DNA from: Vermamoeba vermiformis
Taxonomy: Eukaryota; Tubulinea; Echinamoebida
DNA length: 64,000 bases
Assembly: GCA_045837725.1 (NCBI GenBank)
Contig: JBEWZL010000276.1
Coordinates: 248,001-312,000 of the forward strand
Direction of reading: 5' to 3'
Made by a program: the position numbers and the translations under genes. The notes under the pieces are model-generated. The model saw only the letters and a program-made list of their open reading frames with translations, was not told the DNA's origin and ran no database searches. Shown piece after piece: positions 24,788 to 36,117 of the stretch (within the stretch, counting starts at the first letter, position 1; every line of letters begins with the position of its first letter).

Positions 24788-25743
24788 TTATTTGATCCAG
24801 TTGATATAAGCACCAGTAACACTAGCTGTTAGGGCACAGCACATGACGAATGTAGTGTAATAAGGATTCTTCAAGCCAATCTCCAAGCCATCAGCTGCGT
24901 GGATCGTGTCTGCCATGAACTTGACCAGCGACAATTTGACGATTTTCTGACGCTTCTTCAAGGCTGCGTTGTCAGCCAACAACTTTTTGCGGTCATCTTC
25001 GGTGACATTGGCCGCATAGAGATTGTCGTAGCGGACTTTGAGCTGCGATTCTGCGAGCAAGAGTTGATTGCGCAGCAATTCGCGAGTCAATTTGTAGAGG
25101 CCAATAAGCAGGCCCAAGAACCAATATACGTTTGAGAAATAATCTACCAAGTCTACATTCATGTCTAGCATGCTGTATACCCAGGTCAAGGAATCATAGA
25201 AGTCACAGAGCATCAAGATCCACGACTCGACAATATTCAAATATCGCTCGCCAGATGATTTGTAGGTAGCACGATAGGCGTCGCGAATGTCCACTATATT
25301 ACCAAAGACATCCCCAAATCTAAAGAGAAATAAGTACTTTTCTAAGATCAGTGCGTGACCCGAAGCAGTAAACAATTAATTCCACTGTCTAAAGACAATA
25401 AAAACATTAATTGATAACAATATACTAACCTCATCGCTCTACGCGCACGGCTGAGCTCTTTGGAAATCTTTGAGACTAAGACGATCCCGTATTGCTTCTT
25501 TTTTTCTGGGCTGTTGATTGTCTTAATTTGCACAATCAATTTGATCAAATATTGAGTGACTCGAAAGAACTACAATAACATTCTTGTTAGAAAAGCGCAA
25601 GTGTAACAATAAACAATTCGCCAATAATTAATTAAATACAATCGAACAATCAAAGGTCCCTCGCTCTAAATTATTACCTTATCTCGTCCACCTTTTTTGT
25701 CGATGTAAACGCTGACTTTGTCAAATGCTTGTAATAACGCCAT
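24788..25743 (-). CDS. PEX11: Peroxisomal membrane protein PEX11
   Basis: Promotes elongation and division of peroxisomes. ATG at 25743-25741: MALLQAFDKVSVYIDKKGGR, then DK. The next exon gives FFRVTQYLIKLIVQIKTIN and SKISKELSRARRAMRFGDV, the PEX11 signature (G-RDK--R--QY then SR-A-R--R-G). Then VYSMLDMNVDLVDYFSNVYW, GLLIGLYKLTRELLRNQLLL, a charged cytosolic stretch, and the C-terminal block VKFMADTIHAADGLEIGLKN followed by a terminal membrane helix (FVMCCALTASVTGAYINWIK). About 260 residues, four exons. With AGPS this is the second peroxisomal gene in the window. Divergent from the EF-hand gene. Confidence 0.92.
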
Positions 25744-25951
25744 CTGGGATCTGGATTTGCTCGTGCCCGGTTATTCCCGCAAATGCTGATTAACGGCTAT
25801 CCTAACCAAATATACGTTTATCACGTGATGTACTCGATTGTGGAGTACTTGCTCGCTTCGCAGTGCGACTAACGCCCGCGTCCTGACCCGAACAAAAATA
25901 TCGCGGTGCCAAAATCTCGCAGTAATTAGTTAAATACGAGGATAAACCACA
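25744..25951. promoter_or_regulatory. Divergent promoter region, PEX11 / EF-hand gene, with an E-box
   Basis: 208 bp between start codons. It contains the palindromic E-box TCACGTGA at 25821-25828, 78 bp from the PEX11 ATG and about 125 bp from the EF-hand ATG. Confidence 0.55.
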
Positions 25952-26604
25952 ATGGTACGTTTGGTGCATAATATGTCTATAACAATAAATCAGTACTTAA
26001 TTTTGGGACATTTACTGCAGGACGCCAGATTGTCTGCCGAACAAGAAGCTGAATACAGAGAGATCTTCGGCTTTTGGGATAAAGAAAAGGCTGGATCAAT
26101 AGATTTGGCCAAGCTTAAGCTATTGATGAAGTAAGAACGGAAATTACAACGATTTATTATTAATTATTATTTCACACCAAAAAATCTTTTCGATATTGAC
26201 GCTAATTTAAAGACAAAATACGAATGGACCACGAGAAATAATTCAGTGAATATTTACTAACGTCAAATTTCTCGTCGTACAGGAGTTTAGGAGAGGAACT
26301 TACCGATCAAGAACTGAACAAGATGGCCCCTGGTGGTCGCATTGATTTCAACGCGTTTTTGGCCAACAGACAAGACAAGTGGGCTAAAGCTCAATCAGGC
26401 GAGGACGTCATCAACGCCTTTGCATTCTTCGATATCAACGGTGACGGCCGTGTGCCTGTCGAGTTGTTGCGCGGTGTGTTGACGCAATTGGGTGAGCCCC
26501 TGTCAGACGCAGAGTTCAACAAGATGGTGCAAGACGCAGAGGGCACTGGCGGCACTATTGACTACAGACGATTTGTGGAGAAGATGAAAAAGAACGCTTA
26601 TTAA
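25952..26604 (+). CDS. EF-hand protein of the calmodulin / myosin light chain family
   Basis: About 145 residues. The first exon is only ATG (25952-25954) and the intron begins immediately, as in many calmodulin-family genes. Then DARLSAEQEAEYREIFGFWD, SIDLAKLKLLMKSLGEEL, MAPGGRIDFNAFLANRQDKW, EDVINAFAFFDINGDGRVPV, LLRGVLTQLGEPLSDAEFNK and GGTIDYRRFVEKMKKNAY. The A-P-G-x-I-[DN]-F-x-x-F-L and DVI-NAFA-FD strings resemble myosin regulatory light chains, and L-G-E-P-L-S-D-A-E-x-N-K resembles essential light chains. EF loop 1 (DKEKAGSIDLAK) has Lys at position 12, and the loop in the second half (DINGDGRVPVEL) has Leu there. Calcium binding is therefore doubtful and a structural light chain of a myosin is the best guess. 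Three exons. Confidence 0.75.
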
Positions 26605-26681
26605 AAGAGTCTTGTTCGCGTGTACTATACTATTAAATATTACTTATCAACGTTCAGTGGTTAGGACAATAGTTGCGACAC

Positions 26682-26687
26682 CACGTG
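26682..26687. promoter_or_regulatory. E-box CACGTG upstream of MSH3
   Basis: CACGTGCTTG about 80 bp upstream of the MSH3 ATG. The same ten bases occur upstream of TELO2 at 30669. Confidence 0.4.
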
Positions 26688-26765
26688 CTTGAAACGTTGC
26701 AACACGTCACATTTAGCAGAAAAATATCTGTATGCTTTGCGAGTTAAATACAGGACCACATCACC

Positions 26766-29700
26766 ATGTCTAAGAAAAAGGTGTCCACTAAGGGCCAGTC
26801 ATCAATATCAAAGTACTTCACTGAGAAGCCAACTATCAAGGCACCCAAAGTTACCAAGGATGAGGAAAAGACAGAAAAAGAATTGGAGTCAGCGAAAAAA
26901 ATTCAAGAACAATTAGATAAGGTAGCTATGCACGAATATAACGAAAGTTACGTTAGTTCAGAAAATATACTTCCAAAATTATTTAAAAATTCGCGGCAAA
27001 AATTAATTAAATAGTTGACAACAAGATTAACAGTCCTTGTAGTTCAAAAGCACTGCTCCGCCACAGGCAAGATCATCTGCAGCCAAAAAACGCGGTAGAT
27101 CTGAAGATGATGCTGAGGAAACGTCGCAACCCCCAACCAAGAAGGCGAAAAAGAGCACAGTAGTTGTGGACAGTGCCATCATGCAGAAGCTATCAGGTCT
27201 TACGCGTGATGACGAGAGGCACGAGAGATTTGTCAAGAAGTTAGCTTCGTGGACTGAGGCAGAAGCCAATGGGGACAATGACGATGATGACGAGGAAGGC
27301 AGTGGCAGTGAGGGTGAAGGAGATGACGAGGAGGAAGAGAAGCCCAAAGGCAAGGCTAAACCAGCTGCTAAGAAAGCTGCGGGCAAGAAGAGCAAGTACA
27401 CCCCGCTCGAGACACAATACCTCGAAATGAAGAAAAAATGTCCTGATGCTATTCTCTTTGTCGAGGCCGGTTACAGATACAAGTTCTTCGGAGAGGACGC
27501 AGAAGTGAGTCGATTAGTGTGACGTATTTTTCTTCGAAATATTTAACCGGATCCAGATTGCTGCACGAGTCCTTGGCATTCATGCACACTTCCAACATAA
27601 CTTCTTGAGTACCAGTATCCCTGTGCATCGATTGCCAGTCCATGTTAAGAAGTACTAAATATTGTCTGCATTTCGTGGAAACAATAACTCAATTTTTTTT
27701 CCAGGTTAGTTTCTTGCGGCTACAAAGTTGGTGTAGTGAGTCAGATGGAAACTGCCGCGCTCAAAGCAGTCAGCAGTAAGAAATCAGGCCCATTCAAGCG
27801 TGACTTAACTGGCCTGTACACTAAAGCAACACTCACTGGCAATTGTAAGTATGCTGGACCCTCTATTGGTTATTAATGTCTGCGTAGTGATGGATCCGTT
27901 GAGTTCTGATGAAGGAAGCTATGCAAACTATTTGGTGTGTATTTACGAAGAGGCAGAGAGTGACTTGGCCGAGGAAGTGACATTCGGGTTGATGGCCGTG
28001 CAGTCCAACACAGGTGACATTATTTACGATTGCTTCAAAGATAATGTCACGCGCAATGAATTGGGTAAGTCATTGTATTTTGTTTGCTTTAAGGCTCATT
28101 GTAACTAGACACTCGCTTGCAACACATCCAACCCGTTGAAATTATTGTGCCCGAGAAGATGACAATCGCTTCGGAACGATTGCTGCGTAATTTTACACGC
28201 ACGAGAGTGAAAGAAGACAGCATTAGATTGGAGCGATTGTCCGCTGAAAAATTCGATGAAGATAACGCCACTTCACTGATCGAGCACTTGAAGTACAAGA
28301 TGGAGCACGATCTTGAAATTGAAGTGCCTGTTGCTACCGATGAGGATGAAATGAGCGATGTTGAGGACGAGGATAAAGTACTCAAGCTGCAAATGTCCAG
28401 AGAACAAGCTGCCAAGACAACAACAGCGTTAGAATCGATTCTCAAATCACAACCAGCTCCAATGAAGCTGTGTCTCGGTGCGCTCGTGAATTACTTGCAT
28501 GACTTTGGCCTCGACACGCTCTTCTACCTCGATTGCAATTTTAGACACTTTACCCATGTGGACTTCATGAAGATTGACGGCACTGCGCTGAGCAATCTTG
28601 AACTATTGCGCAATCAGTCGAACAATACTGAACGAGGCTCGTTGTTGTGGGTGCTTGATCACACCTCCACAATGTTCGGTCGTCGATTGTTAATCAACTG
28701 GATCAAACAACCGCTCATCGATAGCAAGTAAGTACATCAAATTTGATGCGCGGCAATAGTGTATTGACTCTTTGCAGCAAAATTATTGAGCGATTAGACG
28801 CCGTTGAGGAGATTCATCAAGAATTCAACGAGACTCTTACCAAGTTAGTCAAATTGTTGAAGAAATTGCCTGATTTGGAAAGAGGCATTTGTCGCATTTA
28901 CTATAAGCGTTGTTCAATTCAGGAGTTTGTGGCAGTATTGCAAGCTTACAAGACGTAAGTTAAGGAATTAAAATTGAATCAACCTAATGCTACAATTTAG
29001 CGTGCTTGAAGCGCTGCCGAGCGGAGATCAACTGGAAGAAATTAATTCTACTCTGCTGAAGAATTTGTTCAGTGAGATGCCCGATGTTTCCAAGGACGTC
29101 GAGTACTTCTTGGGAGCAATCAATTTTGAATCGTTGAAGACAGCCAAAGCAGAACCCACCTCCAACTCGCCCAAGGAGAACATGTCTGCATTCTTGAACG
29201 ACAAATTCTTCCCGAAGATGACTGAAGCCAAGAAACACATTCAGGAGATTGAAGCGAATTTGCAGACCCACCTCTTTGAAGTGCGTAAAGTAGTTCGTGA
29301 CTTCGCGCTAGATTACGTTACGAAGTTGGGCACGGAGGTATGTCTATAATCGGATTTGTGGGTGCACTCACTGACGCCGTGTAGTATTTGATTGAGGTAA
29401 AGAAAACTCAAGCCAGCAAAGTGCCCAACGACTGGACCTACATGGGCGGCACGAAGGTGTTGAGTCGCTATCACACACCGTACATCAAAGAACAAGTCGC
29501 GCTGCTCAATCAGTGGCGCGAGACATTAGCCCTCGAGTCTGAGAATGCTTGGACCAACTTTTTGAGCACCTTCGCGAGCAAATACACCAAGTTCAGCTCC
29601 ATCATGCGCAAGCTGGCTGTGTTTGATTGCTTAGCATCGCTGGCCTATGTCGCTCGGCAACAGAACTACACTCGCCCCGAAATCACTGACGAGCACTGCT

Positions 29701-30660
29701 TTGAAATCGAGGAGGGCAAACATCCCATCGTTGAGGCACTTATTAACGAGCCCTTCGTGCCCAATGGCATCGAGTTCAAAGAAGATGGTCAGAAGTGCAT
29801 CATTGTCACCGGTCCTAACATGGGTGGCAAGAGCTGTTTCGCGAGACAAGTGGCTCTGATTGCCATCATGGCACAGATTGGCAGCTTCGTGTCGGCTTCA
29901 CGAGTCAAGCTGTCACCTCTCGATGCTGTCTACACGCGCATGGGTGCTGCAGACAATATGGCCAAGGGTGCCAGCACATTCTTTGTGGAGTTGCAAGAGA
30001 CTGGTCGAGTGTTAGCGCAAGCGACTAAGAACTCACTCGTTATTCTCGATGAGGTATGTATACACACGATGTCGATTGGTCAACAATTTGACACCTGTCA
30101 CAGCTGGGTCGCGGTACTTCAACACACGACGGTGTAGCTATTGCACACGCGGTGCTGTGGTACATCATTGAGCAGCTCAAGTGCTACACCGTGTTCATCA
30201 CGCATTACCCCTCGCTCTCGCAGTTCGAACAGAAATATCCGCACATTGTCGCCAACTATCACATGGCCTTCCTCGAACAGAATGCCGAGCACAACGAGCA
30301 ACAAGAAGAAGACAAGAATCCGTTCAATGAGGACGAAGAGCCACCACAGTACGTAGTTGATATGTAGCTATGTGTCACAGCTAACCTTACCACAGAGTAA
30401 CATTCTTGCATCGCATTGAGCGAGGTGTGCAGAAGAAGAGTTACGGTCTTAATGTCGCATTGCTCGCCAAGTTGCCGCGCGAAGTCGTAAAGCGCGCCTA
30501 TCAATTCAGCAAACAATTAGAACAACGCGTACGACACCATCAGCTGTCACACAACTTTAAGCTCTGCTACAAGCTGTTGACCGCTGCTACTGGCCAATCT
30601 AATGAAAAGCTATTGAAAACTAATGCCACCAAGTTGCTGGATCGGCTCAAAGAAATGTAA
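26766..30660 (+). CDS. MSH3: DNA mismatch repair protein MSH3
   Basis: MutS homologue that pairs with MSH2 (MutS-beta) to recognise insertion/deletion loops. ATG at 26766. An N-terminal PCNA-interacting box QSSISKYF lies at about residues 11-18, followed by a lysine-rich and acidic disordered linker. Mismatch-binding domain: [60 protein letters not shown] and [13 protein letters not shown], which fit MSH3 rather than MSH6. Core: [20 protein letters not shown]. ATPase: [20 protein letters not shown] (Walker A), [40 protein letters not shown] (Walker B, split by an intron that carries a TGACACCTGTCA variant) and [12 protein letters not shown]. The C-terminal helices end LLDRLKEM. About 1,050 residues, 11 or more exons, near family length. 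TELO2 begins 66 bp after the stop on the same strand. Confidence 0.95.
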
Positions 30661-30668
30661 TTTTGTGA

Positions 30669-30674
30669 CACGTG
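30669..30674. promoter_or_regulatory. E-box CACGTG in the MSH3-TELO2 gap
   Basis: The sequence TGACACGTGCTTG sits in the 66-bp gap, 53 bp before the TELO2 ATG. It combines half of the recurrent palindrome with the CACGTGCTTG word also found before MSH3. Confidence 0.4.
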
Positions 30675-30726
30675 CTTGTTGTAAATAAGACAGTCATTTT
30701 TTTTGCAAGTAAATGCGAGTACACAC

Positions 30727-33700
30727 ATGAGCTTATTGCTGGATTCTATTATAGCGAGCAAATATCAAAGTTTGACAAATGCTTCTGGGCAGGAGCTGTC
30801 AGATCTGATAAAAGACGTAATCACGCATGGTAATTATTAAAAATTATGACAATATTTTATTCATGATGCACTAGCATAATTATGAAGAGAATAACTACTA
30901 ACTATTATTAATAAAATAGCTATTTCAAGGATCCAGCAAGCAACAGAATTTCCTCCAGTAAAAGAAGAGCTGGAACTTGTCAAAAGCATTTTCCAACCAA
31001 AGGAAGGGGACAGTTTAATAAACAAGGTAACATTTTTACTCTATTTTTCTCCTAATTAATAATTTGTCCAGTACACAACAGCGGATCTGTACAGGCTCAG
31101 CGAAGCTTTTATCGCTGCACATGAGCTCTACGCGGAATGGCTTAAGTTTATAATAGAATTTGTAACGATTGAATGGAGCTATTGTTTTTCAGAAGAAGAC
31201 AAGCACGAGCTGCTGGATCTGTTCTTCGCGCGAGGCTCACCTTCAATCAGCTTCATGACCCTGTGCCAGTCTATTGGCGCAGAACTGAAAGTCAATCAAA
31301 CCAAGCGCGACACTGCCGAGCAAGTCGTGTTGAATGAAGTGAGTCGGTGGCTAGTGCCGTTCACTGAAAACAAATTTGTGCAACTCTTGCTGGAAGTCAA
31401 TACTGACCCCCGCTGCAGTAAGTCAGACAATAAGTGCTCAGTCAAGTATTAATCCCTCGTCAGTGCGACACTGGCCCTTGTTGTTAGTGCTCATCACTTC
31501 GCTCGGTGATCGCCTCGTCAATCGATTGGCAAGAAAAACTGATCCGCGCTTCTTAACACCACAATATTTTGTGCGCTTATGCGAACAGGTCATAGAGGCC
31601 TTAAAACTCGGCAAATATCACCACCCAGGCAGCGAGAATGAGGTGCAAGTTGACTGGGACCAGCAGTCGGTGATCAACACCTGGTCACAACTCTGTGGCA
31701 AACTGTCCACACTCGGCCACGCAGGTAAGTACATTTGTATATATGGAGTATTTGTATATATAAGGATACTGTGTCCTGCATGGTCACTAACACCCTCGCA
31801 GATACTCTCGTCTCACGTCTAGTTGCGTGGTTGATGTCAGCAGAGTGTCAAAGTGTCACTTGGAAATCTCGACTGGCGAGAATCATTGAACACGTGTCTG
31901 ACAGTCAAACTGAGAACTTCATCGCAGCACTCCTCGCACAATTGAGCCTCCACGACTACCATGCAGGTATGTCATCGCACCGGTGTCGCATTGATATTAA
32001 CAATCACTGCAGCACGTGACACATTGAAAGATCTGCTGGCACTGAGCTGTCACAAGGCCACAGTGCGCTATCAACTGACCAACAAACTGTTGATTCAGCG
32101 TGCGTTAGACCCACTCGCGCACTTGTTGCTCGTTGATTATCTCTACGACACACTGCGTATGTGATGCGCTGACTAAAGCTGTTTCTAATGTCCCTTATTA
32201 GCGCGCGAGATATTCGTGCAAACACTGCTTGAAATAGCTACAATATGGTCGCGTCAACATGTCACCGAGGCACAGCTGATCATTCTCACACGCGCACTTG
32301 GCCGAGGACTGGCACGACTAGGCTCAGAGTCACAGCACGAAATGAGACTGTTGACAACGATATTCGAGGGCGTGTCCACTCACCTCGCCACGCCACCAAG
32401 TGTCACACGTCAGTCAGCTGAGTCCATTGCCGCACTGACCGCACACCTGACCGCGCCTGACATCACTCCGCCGTTCGAAAATAAACCACCACTTGCACTC
32501 GGAATTGGAGACGACTGGCTCACTGTCACTGTGCCACCTGTCATCAAATTAGAGAACAAAATCAGTGAAAATGTCCCTAACAATACGGGGTTGCCAGTCC
32601 GCCAGCCAAATCAGCCAAAACAAACAAAAAAATCACACGTCCAACGAGACACCGATCCCGATCAACTGTACTTGAATGACGGTGAAGACAGGTATATCAG
32701 GATAAGCTATTGCAACTATTCTAACGCTCGATCTGACTGACACCTTTCACAGCGACGACAGTTTGCCAGAGTTCACGGACACAGAAGACATATCAGATCT
32801 GAGTGATGTCAAAGTGCCAGTGTATCTGCGCGACTGTTTGAACAACTTGATGAGTGACGAGCCAGATCTCTTAGAAGTCACCTTGCACAATCTAGCTGCG
32901 CTCATTCGTCGTGCTCCCGATGATTTGGACGAGTTGAGCGTGCCCATTGCCAGTGCACTGCTTCATCTCAACAATGAATATCAACTGCGCGACTTTGACA
33001 GGTGTCTCACTGACAGCTTGACGGCTCTGATTGCTGGCAGTACTGTCAAAGTGGTCACATTTATCACAGCACAGTTCTACGCTGCAAACTACTCGCTGCA
33101 ACAGCGCATGTTGATGCTCGATGTGTTGGCTCGTGGTGCGCGTGAATTAAGTGCGCTGCCCAAGCCTTCAAGCACTAGCCTCAATGAGCCTCGCAACACA
33201 CAACTTACACTCGCTTCGCACGCTATCTCAGTGACACGCGTCAACACGCGTCCAACTCCGCCCAAAACAGCTGTCAACAAATTCGCCCCTCACGCAGGGC
33301 TGTTCATCTACCCCTTGCTGCAACACTATGACCGCAAGTCCGCCTTGTTAGATTTGTACAACCAGGACGGCATTGTGCTCGGTCAACTGCTCTATTCACT
33401 CGGTGTATTCGTCGAGTGTCTCAACGGCAATGCTGCAGCACCAGTGTTGTTGCAAATATCACACGCACTGCTCGAAGTAGTGTGGGCCTTGCGTCATAAT
33501 CCAGCACTCACTGTACGCCGAGCACTGCTCTACTTGTGCGTGACAATGAGCTCTGCACTTCCCCTCGCAGTGCTCAGTGCCGATGAACTGCGCGGTGAGT
33601 GGAGTGAACTGCTGGCTTGGGGCGTGAGTGTAGTGAAAGACGATGCTGATGAAGACTGTCGCGTGCTGGCCACTGCTCTCGTGACCAAATTAGTGCAACT

Positions 33701-33734
33701 GATCGATCAGAATGCACTGCAATTAGACGCCTAG
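30727..33734 (+). CDS. TELO2: Telomere length regulation protein TEL2 homologue (TELO2)
   Basis: Scaffold of the TTT co-chaperone complex (TELO2-TTI1-TTI2), which matures PIKK kinases such as ATM, ATR and mTOR. ATG at 30727 (MSLLLDSIIASKYQSLTNAS). The body is a long alpha-solenoid. The conserved C-terminal half is clearest: VPVYLRDCLNNLMSDEPDLL, ASALLHLNNEYQLRDFDRCL, FITAQFYAANYSLQQRMLML then DVLARGARELS, KTAVNKFAPHAGLFIYPLLQ and DGIVLGQLLYSLGVFVECL, LLEVVWALRHNPALTVRRAL and DADEDCRVLATALVTKLVQL. A short acidic linker (NDGEDSDDSLPEFTDTED) precedes it, as in other TELO2 proteins. About 830 residues and nine or ten exons; the last exon (about 32753-33734) is the longest. Stop at 33732. Confidence 0.92.
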
Positions 33735-34033
33735 TGCTTTATTGGTATCATGCACATGGGGAGTTGATTGGCAGTCCAAACCGATTGGCAATCTTTGTTC
33801 GTTAAACCGAATAACATATCATTTGTGCTAGTCTCCAATGCAGATCTGTCAACCACGACAGTTGAAAAAGGCCTCGACAAGTCAGACAAGTCGTGTCAGA
33901 TATTCAACAATGAAGCAAAGAACTTTTGGTTTTCAACAAGTAGTACGTGGATGAATGCTGTATTCAGTAAACGGGATGTTTTATTTTCATCGCGCGATAC
34001 CAAGCACAATGAAAAACAATACACGTTGTGTGC

Positions 34034-35736
34034 TTAGTACTTGGGGTCCTCAGCACGCAATCTACCCGAGTTGCACATGTTGATCATGTTGTAAGGATAG
34101 GGCTCAACGAATCTAGAGGCCTCCGTCAACTGTTGCATCTGTTCGGCGCTCAATGTGAAGAGAGCAGCGCCGCAGTTATCTTCAAGCTGTTTCATATTAC
34201 GAGCACCAATGATAGTTGCACCAACTGAAGGTCTTTGCATGACCCATCTAATAGCAGACGTACGGGTCAGAGCGAACTTAAAATAATATTAATAATCGAC
34301 GCGTACCTCAATGAGACTTGAGCCATAGACTTGTTGAGTTGTTTAGCAATCTCTTCAACCTTGTCCAGCACCTTCCAAGTGACAGGGTTCGAGGCCCAAT
34401 ATTGATAGCTCGTAATGTCCCAGCCAGTCTGCAGTCATTGATTAATATTACCATATTTGGTAATTATATTGGGCGGGACTTACTTGATCGGAATGGGCGA
34501 CACGACTCTCAGTCATATCAGTAGGCGCTTCATCCTTCTTGTAACGACCAGTCAACCAGCCACCTGCACAAAGATCAGAATTGAATTCGCGATTTCAAAA
34601 TGCATTCCAGTACGACACCTTTTAATGGAGACCAAGGCAAGATGGACAAACGCTCGTGATGGGCGACTTGGAACTAATTAACAGGTCAGTGGACTGCTAT
34701 AACTATGTTGTTCATTAATAGCACATTTATCTTACCGTTTCGAGCTCTGAAAATCGATCGAGCAAGTTGTACTGTTGTTGCACCGAGGCAAACACTAGAA
34801 GAAAGAGTCAACCAATTGATATGACAACAATGTGTGTTGCTATATCACTTACTCTCGAGGCCCATTTGTTTAGACAAATCGATCGCCTTTTGCAATTGCC
34901 AGCCACTGAAATTGCTGCAGCCAATGTAACGGATCTTGCCGCTGTTACAAATTGGTCATTAACTTCACTAGACGAGCTAGTTGTGCTTACATTCGGACGA
35001 GATCGTTGAGAGTCATCAAAGTCTCTCTCAATGGAGCACCAGCGTCCCACAAGTGCACCTACAGCAAAGTGTTGAGCACGTGTCATCATAATTCGGGGAC
35101 CAGTCTTACTTGATACAAGTCGATGTAGTCAGTTTGCAAATTGTTCAACGAGGATTCTACGGCTTCAATAATGTGCTTGCGCGAGAGACCGCCATCGTTA
35201 GGACCAAATCCAGTTTCGAAACGCCCTTTGTACGGTCAATAGGTGACTTTAAATTAATTAGATTTACCCTTGGTGGCAATGACCATTTCCTTTCTTACAC
35301 CGTTCTTCTTTACCCAGTCACCCACTAAAGTAATGGTCAAAACTATTTTCGGATCAAGCTGATCGCAAAAATTTTACCAATTTTTTCGGAGTGGTTAGGA
35401 CCATAGACATCAGCAGTATCGAGGAAATTACCGCCAAACTCTCGATATCTGTCCATGAGCTTAAAACTAGTCTCTAGAAGGCAATTAACAACCAATTAAT
35501 GCAATGCAAGACGTTTACCTTCGTCGCAAGTAGGAATGCCATAATTATCGCTTGCGCCAAAGGTCATTGTTCCTAGATTTCATAATAAATAATTAATTCA
35601 TCAATTAAGTTTTAATTAAAACTTGTTTGCGGACAGGACACGATCCAAGGAGAGCGCACTTACCGAGACAAATCTCGGAGACCTTAAGGCCAGTGTGACC
35701 CAAATAATTATAATCGAATCTCTTCTTTTGTGCCAT
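34034..35736 (-). CDS. Aldo-keto reductase
   Basis: NADPH-dependent carbonyl reductase family, (alpha/beta)8 barrel. ATG at 35736-35734: [20 protein letters not shown] then EICLG and [11 protein letters not shown] after an intron. The catalytic tetrad is visible: D and Y in [17 protein letters not shown] in MVIATKG, and H in [14 protein letters not shown]. The cofactor-binding end reads [20 protein letters not shown], then [13 protein letters not shown]. About 350 residues, eight or nine exons. It resembles the broad KCNAB/YajO-type AKR group (T-M-T-F-G); the substrate cannot be told. A CACGTG box lies 70 bp upstream of the ATG (35805-35812 region). Not the same gene as the AKR at the right edge. 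Confidence 0.85.
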
Positions 35737-36117
35737 GGTGGTGCTGTTGTTGCGCTCCTTTTTGTTCTGGTGAAAGAAGTGACACGTCAAACAAGAGTCG
35801 AAAAGTCACGTGCAAATTCTTGAGAAAGGGACCTGGCTCCACAATCGGAGGATCGACATACAAGCAGGTGTATTTGGGCGTGGTACTGTCCAACTAGTAA
35901 TAAAGCCAGCTACATTTCTGGAATTGCTAGTCGGATACTTTGTCAATAGCCGCGTTGAAAATGTTCGCTACTTTATTACAGGTGCATCCGAACAATTTGA
36001 AATTACACTTCGGATGAGTTTAAATACAGTTATTATCTCGATGGTGCAAGGCTTAAATGCCTTTGAATCGTCGTCGGAGCTCTATATTCAGTCCTCGTAA
36101 TCACTCCGCGCATGGCT
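35737..36117. other. Intergenic: promoter side of the aldo-keto reductase, 3' side of MED23
   Basis: About 380 bp without a credible coding exon. It carries AGTGACACGTCA-like sequence (near 35779) and GTCACGTG at 35805-35812, both within 80 bp of the AKR start codon. Confidence 0.5.

Noticed and set aside
33768-34037. 89-codon open frame downstream of TELO2
   Set aside because: It has no ATG at its start, no family resemblance, and spans the 3' region between TELO2 and the convergent AKR gene.
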